Shown: piece by piece, positions 59,188 through 64,000 of the stretch
Position numbering within the stretch: the first letter of the stretch is position 1
How the letters are laid out: each line of letters opens with the position of its first letter
Assembly (NCBI RefSeq): GCF_000369405.1
Contig: NZ_KB849999.1
Span: 726,054-790,053, forward strand
Length of the DNA stretch: 64,000 nt
Source: Acinetobacter sp. ANC 3929
GTDB lineage: Bacteria; Pseudomonadota; Gammaproteobacteria; Pseudomonadales; Moraxellaceae
Reading direction: 5' to 3'
Notes under the pieces: model-generated
Database searches by the model: none
The model's input: the letters and a program-made list of their open reading frames with translations, nothing else
Told to the model about the DNA's origin: nothing
Translations under genes and position numbers: made by a program

Positions 59188-59661
59188 TTATTGTGGAATA
59201 CGTAAGACTTGACCAGGGAAAATGTCATCTGCATTTTTGAGTAATGGACGGTTCGCCTCAAAAATTTTATTGTACTGGTTTGGATCACCATAATATTCTT
59301 TTGAAATCTTAGATAAATTGTCACCTGATTTCACGGTATAGAATTTACTTTCTGGCTCAGGAGTTTCAACACTGAGTTGATCATCAACTTGCGCTACATG
59401 ATCAATATTTCCGACAGCAAGCACAATCTTTTCTTTATCTGCTTGGGTTTTAACCTGCCCTTTAATCGTTGCTGTATCAGTATTACCATTATATGTGACC
59501 GACAAACCATCAACTGGAAGGCCTAAACTTTTAATCAAACCTAATAATTTATTCGCAATCTCTTGAGCTGATGGTTCAGCTGGCGTTGCTGGTGCAGCTT
59601 GTGGCTCTGCTGGTGCTGTATTCTTCTTACCAATACCTTTAACAAAATCAAAAAGACCCAT
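59188..59661 (-). CDS. BON and LysM domain protein (Kbp/YgaU-like)
   Basis: 157 residues from the ATG giving MGLFDFVKGIGKK. It is cytoplasmic, with no signal peptide. An Ala/Pro-rich stretch (about 15-35) precedes a BON domain (about 40-100, DTATIKGQVKTQADKEKIVLA) and a C-terminal LysM domain (about 107-157, YTVKSGDNLSKISKEYYGD and PGQVLRIPQ). The order equals E. coli Kbp (149 residues), a potassium sensor or buffer. The alanine-rich insert is extra. AGAGGAAA precedes the ATG. Separated from acpP by two terminators. Confidence 0.9.
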   Translation of the reverse strand: MGLFDFVKGIGKKNTAPAEPQAAPATPAEPSAQEIANKLLGLIKSLGLPVDGLSVTYNGNTDTATIKGQVKTQADKEKIVLAVGNIDHVAQVDDQLSVETPEPESKFYTVKSGDNLSKISKEYYGDPNQYNKIFEANRPLLKNADDIFPGQVLRIPQ

Positions 59662-59826
59662 TGTTATTTCCTCTGTAATTATTAATCGCATATAGTCAAA
59701 ATAGACCTACATCTAGTTATACAGAAAAAATAAATGGCTCAAGTTTCAATTTAGCGCGGTCTTGTAAATATATGTATATAAGTTAGAACTCGATGAAAAA
59801 CATTCTGTTGCAAAACATATTGGGAC

Positions 59827-59852
59827 AAAAAAGCCACCTTTCGGTGGCTTTT
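59827..59852 (-). terminator. Terminator after acpP
   Basis: AAAAAAGCCACC and GGTGGCTTTT pair around a 4-base loop, ending the fabD-fabG-acpP transcript. Confidence 0.92.
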
Positions 59853-59867
59853 GATCATGCAAGATGA

Positions 59868-60104
59868 TTAACCAAGTTTCTTAGTTACGTAATCGATTGC
59901 AGATTGAACAGTTGTGATTTCATTTGAATCTTCATCTGGAATCGTGATGTCAAAATCATTTTCAAAAGACATTACAAGTTCAACCAAATCTAAAGAGTCA
60001 GCACCTAAGTCATCCATGAAAGATGCTTCGTTTTTAATCTCTTCAGCACGCATACCTAATTGTTCAGCTACTGCTTGTTTGATGCGTTGTTCGATATCGC
60101 TCAC
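59868..60104 (-). CDS. acpP: Acyl carrier protein
   Basis: 78 residues, starting at GTG ([17 protein letters not shown]) with GAGGAG 7 bases upstream. The phosphopantetheine Ser is in [17 protein letters not shown] near 32-48. It is very acidic and has the length of E. coli AcpP (78). In E. coli fabF follows acpP; here acpP ends in a terminator and fabB is about 27 kb away. Confidence 0.97.
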   Translation of the reverse strand: MSDIEQRIKQAVAEQLGMRAEEIKNEASFMDDLGADSLDLVELVMSFENDFDITIPDEDSNEITTVQSAIDYVTKKLG

Positions 60105-60190
60105 AGGAATTCTCCTCATTGCTTGTGGCGTTTTAATTTGCCACTAGTTTAATTGAATATAAGATTTTTTAAAAGTTTATACATCACCAC

Positions 60191-60925
60191 TTAGGCCATG
60201 TATAGACCACCATTTACGTGTAAAACTGTACCAGTAATGTAACTAGCCTTATCGCTCGCCAAGAAACTCACTGCATTTGCAATATCTTGAGGTTCACCTA
60301 GACGATTTAAAGCTACTTGATCAGTCATTTTTTTACGAATATCTTCGCTTAACTGATCAGTCATTTCAGTGGCAATGAAACCAGGTGCAACACTGTTCAC
60401 TGTAATCTGACGGCTACCCATCTCTTTCGCTAAGCTACGACTGAATGCTTCAATCCCTGCTTTTGCAGCTGAGTAGTTCGCTTGCCCAGGGTTCGCAAAA
60501 TGTGCGACCACTGAACTAATATTAATAATGCGGCCAAAACGTGCCTTGGTCATGCCTTTCAATACTCGCTTAGACAAACGGTAAACCGCTTTCAAATGAA
60601 TATTGAGAATGTCATCCCAATCATCTTCAGACATACGAAGCAGCAAATTGTCTTTGGTAATACCTGCATTGTTGACCAATACCAGCACCGAACCATATTT
60701 TTGCTCGATGTCTGAAACCAGTGCATCAATCGCTTCGCCATTGCGAACATCAAGTACAGCACCTGTCCCATGTTCAGCAAAGCTTTCTGTCAGCTTTTGC
60801 GCGCCTGCTTCAGAAGTTGCGGTACCCACCACAAAAAAACCGTCCTGAATGAGTTGCTGTGCAATCGCTGCGCCAATGCCTCGGCTTGCTCCTGTCACTA
60901 ACGCAACTTTTCGTTGTTGTGTCAT
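60191..60925 (-). CDS. fabG: 3-oxoacyl-ACP reductase
   Basis: NADPH-dependent reduction of 3-oxoacyl-ACP. 244 residues, classical SDR. Cofactor loop VTGASRGIG at about 11-19, NNAG near 88, the catalytic Ser in ISSVVAH near 138 and YSAAKAG near 151. The PGFIATEMT run near 183 is typical FabG. Its start overlaps the fabD stop by 4 bases (ATGA). Confidence 0.96.
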   Translation of the reverse strand: MTQQRKVALVTGASRGIGAAIAQQLIQDGFFVVGTATSEAGAQKLTESFAEHGTGAVLDVRNGEAIDALVSDIEQKYGSVLVLVNNAGITKDNLLLRMSEDDWDDILNIHLKAVYRLSKRVLKGMTKARFGRIINISSVVAHFANPGQANYSAAKAGIEAFSRSLAKEMGSRQITVNSVAPGFIATEMTDQLSEDIRKKMTDQVALNRLGEPQDIANAVSFLASDKASYITGTVLHVNGGLYMA

Positions 60926-61908
60926 GCAATTTTTCCTTCTGCCACTAACACTGCGTTTAGGGCATCTTCCATACGTGCTTTGCTATCAAGGGCAAATGCT
61001 TTTTCTATGTTCGGTAATCGCTTAGCAAGATTACTCAGCACCGTACCTGGTCCACATTCAACCATGTACTGAATACCTTGATCTTGCAGATATTGCATCG
61101 TACGCGTCCACTGTACTGATTGGTACAATTGAGCCGTTAACGCCTGACGTAATTGAGCAACATCTGTCGCGATTTCCGCGTTGACATTTTGTATTACAGG
61201 AAGGCATGGTAGCTCAATGGCAGTTTGTTCCAAAGCTTCAGCAAACTTTTCTGCCGCTGGTTTCATTAAAGTGCAATGAGATGGTACAGAAACAGGCAAT
61301 GCGATCGCTTTACCTGATTGTTCTTTTGCTTCTGCCATGACCTGCTGAACCAATGCGGTACTACCAGCAATTACAACTTGGCCTTGTGCATTATAATTTG
61401 CAGCTTCAACTGAACCTTGACCCGCAGCAGATGCATTTTGACAAAGCTCAACCACTTTCTCATCCGCCAAACCGAGAATTGCAGCCATTGCACCTTCACC
61501 AGAAGGGACAGCATTCTGCATCAGTTTGCCACGCAAATGGACCAGTTTAACGGCATCAGCCAAGCTCATTGCTTCCGCAGCAACAAGTGCACTGTATTCT
61601 CCCAAAGAGTGACCAGCCAAGTATTTCGGCACAATACCACCCAGCTCTAACCACACACGCCATAGCGCAATACTTGCGGTCAGTAACACAGGTTGTGTAT
61701 TTTCAGTTTGGTCCAAGCCTTCACCCGTTTGGGCAATCTGCCAAAGGTCAAAACCAAGCGCAGCCGATGCCTCAGCAAATGTATCTTGAACGACACCAAA
61801 CTGCTCTGCAAGTTCAGCCAGCATACCTGCTTTTTGAGAACCCTGACCCGGAAAAACAAATGCTGTTTTTGTTGCTTGAGCAGCCTGCTCAAGTCGTTTA
61901 GTCGACAT
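60922..61908 (-). CDS. fabD: Malonyl-CoA:ACP transacylase
   Basis: Loads malonyl groups on ACP. 328 residues, alpha/beta-hydrolase-like with small ferredoxin-like subdomain. FVFPGQGSQKAGM at about 17-29, the nucleophile elbow LAGHSLGEYSALVAA near 97, and VPSHCTLMKPA near 212 (catalytic His) are visible. A 16-residue N-terminal addition precedes FPGQ. It follows rpmF by 197 bases. Confidence 0.96.
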   Translation of the reverse strand: MSTKRLEQAAQATKTAFVFPGQGSQKAGMLAELAEQFGVVQDTFAEASAALGFDLWQIAQTGEGLDQTENTQPVLLTASIALWRVWLELGGIVPKYLAGHSLGEYSALVAAEAMSLADAVKLVHLRGKLMQNAVPSGEGAMAAILGLADEKVVELCQNASAAGQGSVEAANYNAQGQVVIAGSTALVQQVMAEAKEQSGKAIALPVSVPSHCTLMKPAAEKFAEALEQTAIELPCLPVIQNVNAEIATDVAQLRQALTAQLYQSVQWTRTMQYLQDQGIQYMVECGPGTVLSNLAKRLPNIEKAFALDSKARMEDALNAVLVAEGKIA

Positions 61909-62039
61909 ATAAAAATCCTTAAATTAGTCTACCGCCAATTTTATCAACACTCATAATTCTACATGAGAATGACAATAGACTCTTTAGCGATGCGGCAATT
62001 TAACACTGATTAATTCTTTTTATAATTGCGAAAAACAAC

Positions 62040-62068
62040 AAAAAAGGGAGCTTTCGCTCCCATTTTTT
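62040..62068 (-). terminator. Terminator-like hairpin after rpmF
   Basis: On the minus strand GGGAGC, GAAA loop, GCTCCC, then six T. It lies 40 bases past the rpmF stop, separating yceD-rpmF from fabD. Confidence 0.9.
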
Positions 62069-62105
62069 CTATACTTTAAGCTAACGCTTAATGCATATAG
62101 TTCAA

Positions 62106-62291
62106 TTATTCAGCATCAGCTGCTTTAGCGAATAATTGACGACCACGGTAAATACCGTCTTTAGTCACGTGGTGACGACGATGAATTTCACCAGTAGTTT
62201 GGTCTACAGATAATGCATTCTCGGTTAAAGCGTCATGTGAACGGCGCATGTCACGGCGAGAGCGACTTTTACGGTTTTGCTGAACGGCCAT
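62106..62291 (-). CDS. rpmF: 50S ribosomal protein L32
   Basis: 61 residues, [20 protein letters not shown] at the start, then [18 protein letters not shown]. The zinc-ribbon cysteines of some L32 proteins are absent, so this is the C-minus form, as in other gamma-proteobacteria. Follows yceD by 74 bases. Confidence 0.97.
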   Translation of the reverse strand: MAVQQNRKSRSRRDMRRSHDALTENALSVDQTTGEIHRRHHVTKDGIYRGRQLFAKAADAE

Positions 62292-62365
62292 GATGGCTCC
62301 TTACAAAGATCGAAAAAATGGATCAGAACAAATTCAGTTGTCTTAACTCAACATTATAACATAAA

Positions 62366-62926
62366 TTATGAGTTAAGTTTACCCTTCAGACCTGCCAAAA
62401 CATCAAACGGGTTATCCCGTTTCTCTTCGACAACATCTGGAGTGGCAGGTTGATGCTTATGCTCACAAGCATCATGCTTAGGAGATAAAGGCACCAACAA
62501 TAACAGCTCATCTTCTAGTAATGCGAGTAAATCTATCACTGCAGGTGCATCATAATCACCTTTTTTTGAAGATTCACTTTCACCTAGAACGATGAAATCA
62601 GCATCCTCATCCAATCGCTCTATCAGTGACTCATCATCAATCAAAGCTAAATGAAAGTCTGAAACCAATTCAATTTCAACGGCTTCCAAACAACGTTGGC
62701 AGACCATTGGAACTTTGGCTTCAGTGTGTCCATCTAACCATACAATACGATGATAGATATCCATTGATAGCTTACAGTCTATGTTGATCAATTGATCATC
62801 AATTGAACCAACAGCTTCTCGAGCAATACGAGCAAAGCGAGACAATGGCAGTGTTCCTGACCATGTAAAGCCCTGTTCAGCCCATTTAAATGGCTCGATT
62901 TGGCTTGGAAAAGTATTTGCTGACAT
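62366..62926 (-). CDS. yceD: YceD family protein (DUF177)
   Basis: 186 residues, linked to 23S rRNA and ribosome biogenesis in plants and E. coli by genetics. A CxxC pair in VPMVCQRCLEAVEIEL near 94-109 and the acidic VIDLLALLEDELLLLVPLSPKH near 130-151 are typical. The end is KLNS after a DNPFDVLAGLKG block. The yceD-rpmF-fabD order is conserved. The ATG follows no strong ribosome site. Confidence 0.9.
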   Translation of the reverse strand: MSANTFPSQIEPFKWAEQGFTWSGTLPLSRFARIAREAVGSIDDQLINIDCKLSMDIYHRIVWLDGHTEAKVPMVCQRCLEAVEIELVSDFHLALIDDESLIERLDEDADFIVLGESESSKKGDYDAPAVIDLLALLEDELLLLVPLSPKHDACEHKHQPATPDVVEEKRDNPFDVLAGLKGKLNS

Positions 62927-63022
62927 AATTAAGGCGGCAATTCTACAAATTCATCGGTACTCTGTCAAAGATTAAGATACAATTTTGTACTTCTTTAGAC
63001 AGAACTCGGGGTAAATTAAGCA

Positions 63023-63685
63023 ATGTACCTGTTGCAGCCGCAACTTGAAGTAACATCTTCATTACTTGGAAGCACCCATTCAACCTCTGTTCCTGTGTTA
63101 ACGCTAGATCAAGTGCAACGTTCATCTTGGCAAAAGCTAACAACAGAACCAGAACAGGTCGATTGGCTTATTTTACACTTTAATCACTGGTTTTCCCACC
63201 ATAATGTCACACTAGTTAAAGGTGATTTTGAACCAGAATATTTCCCAGCCACTTCTGAGCAGCCTGCAAAGATCCAATTTGCCCATGGTTTTTTCAATAG
63301 TGCCCTGCATGAAATCAGCCATTGGAGCATTGCGGGCGAGCAACGCCGCCGACTTTCCGACCTGGGCTATTGGTATGCACCTGATGGACGAAGTTCAGAA
63401 CAACAGGCACTGTTTGAGCAAGTTGAAATTAAACCTCAAGCCATAGAATGGTTATTTGCGACCGCCTTTGGTCGAAAATTTCGTGTGTCACTGGATAACT
63501 TAACGGGCGATGGTGGTAATGGCGATCAGTTTAAAGATCATGTTTTTGCGCAAGTACAACGTTATTTTTCTGGCGAAGCAAAATTACCACGTGATGCAGC
63601 ACATTTCATTCATTACATCTGCGTGTCTACCCGCAATGGAACACCATTACAACTCGATGAATTTAAACGTGAACACCTTGATTAG
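63023..63685 (+). CDS. epmC: Elongation factor P hydroxylase EpmC (YfcM)
   Basis: Hydroxylates the beta-lysyl-modified Lys of EF-P in the EpmA-EpmB-EpmC pathway. 220 residues. The HExxH-type metal site appears in FNSALHEISHWSIAGEQRR near 91-109. GYWYAPDGRSSEQQALFEQVE near 115-135 and the FRVSLDNLTGDGG stretch follow; all match the YfcM family. EpmA and EpmB are not in the window. Divergent from yceD. Confidence 0.9.
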   Translation: MYLLQPQLEVTSSLLGSTHSTSVPVLTLDQVQRSSWQKLTTEPEQVDWLILHFNHWFSHHNVTLVKGDFEPEYFPATSEQPAKIQFAHGFFNSALHEISHWSIAGEQRRRLSDLGYWYAPDGRSSEQQALFEQVEIKPQAIEWLFATAFGRKFRVSLDNLTGDGGNGDQFKDHVFAQVQRYFSGEAKLPRDAAHFIHYICVSTRNGTPLQLDEFKREHLD

Positions 63686-63773
63686 ATGACAAAATTATCA
63701 CATCTAAGACTTGCAACATGCCCCTAACAAGTTTCATACTGAATTTAGCCGTATAAATCAGGGAGTTAAAATA

Positions 63774-64000
63774 ATGTTGCATTTACATATTCATCCTGAA
63801 AATCCACAGGCTCGCTTAATCACACAAGCAGTAGACCGTATCCGTGCGGGTGATGTTGTGGTCTATCCAACAGATGCTGCATACGCAATCGGCTGCCAGA
63901 TCGGAAATAAAAATGCAATGGAACGGATTGCACAAATTCGTGGTTTGGGGCCCAAGCACCAATACGCCATCATGTGTTGTGATTTATCCGATATTGCGAC
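63774..64000 (+). CDS. YciO/TsaC-family protein (Sua5-YciO-YrdC), 5' part
   Basis: 75 codons up to the window end. The reading MLHLHIHPENPQARLITQAVD, then VVYPTDAAYAIGCQIGNKNAME and QIRGLGPKHQYAIMC, matches E. coli YciO closely in order and length. YciO is the paralogue of the threonylcarbamoyl-AMP synthase TsaC; its own in vivo role is less clear. GGGAG lies 8 bases before the ATG. Confidence 0.88.
   Translation, partial: MLHLHIHPENPQARLITQAVDRIRAGDVVVYPTDAAYAIGCQIGNKNAMERIAQIRGLGPKHQYAIMCCDLSDIA

Overview
The window is ordinary chromosome from a gamma-proteobacterium of the Moraxellaceae, almost certainly Acinetobacter. This genus call is an inference. It rests on the low-to-moderate GC with AT-rich intergenic DNA, HemJ instead of HemG/HemY, full-length glutamine-dependent NadE, a long BamD, and gene neighbourhoods shared with Pseudomonas (rep-dut-algC-argB, ftsK/trxB/aat/bpt, coaD-fdx, rluD/bamD/pgeF, rpmF-yceD-fabD-fabG-acpP). 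No species is assigned. I see no insertion sequence, prophage, CRISPR array or toxin/defence island.

Layout. 1-4 kb (minus): end of an RnfH-like gene coupled to a membrane protein, a bacteriohemerythrin, a class II glutamine amidotransferase and an OlsB-like acyltransferase. 4-10 kb (minus): argB, algC-type phosphohexomutase, dut, rep and an OmpA-family lipoprotein. 10-15 kb (plus): an acyltransferase, a membrane protein with a voltage-sensor-like segment, minCDE and a PA4642-family gene. 15-23 kb: ftsK (minus) opposite trxB, a methyltransferase and the two N-degron transferases aat and bpt, which converge on rimI. 23-30 kb (minus): two tandem PF10118 paralogues, then the str operon (rpsL-rpsG-fusA-tuf). 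30-38 kb: an EcsC-family gene (minus), then fabB, hemJ, an HExxH protein, two tiny paralogous membrane proteins (minus) and nadE with an overlapping unknown gene. 37.5-38.5 kb (minus): two tRNA-Met(CAT) genes and the RNase P RNA.

38.5-53 kb: fdx/coaD, smpB, a flavodoxin-like gene, pgeF and rluD, then bamD, dnaG, hemA (minus), a TPR protein, lolB, ispE, three identical tRNA-Gln(TTG), prs, rplY, pth and panD. 53-59 kb: a CNB-patatin lipase opposite an unknown helical-repeat protein, an FMN riboswitch with ribB, a HAD phosphatase and thiD. 59-63 kb (minus): a Kbp-like BON-LysM protein, acpP, fabG, fabD, rpmF and yceD. The window ends in epmC and the start of a YciO-family gene (plus).

The content is mostly core: translation and ribosome supply, cell division (minCDE, ftsK), envelope assembly (bamD, lolB, lipoproteins), fatty-acid synthesis (fabB, fabD, fabG, acpP), and cofactors (NAD, CoA, FMN, thiamin, haem). 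The less described items are small or regulatory. They are a pair of GRIGT-motif microproteins with their own sigma70-type promoter and a palindromic spacer, a 20-codon ORF with a strong ribosome-binding site between rpsG and fusA, a candidate S7 operator, a terminator/promoter overlap before rpsL, and a tRNA that begins inside the ispE stop codon.
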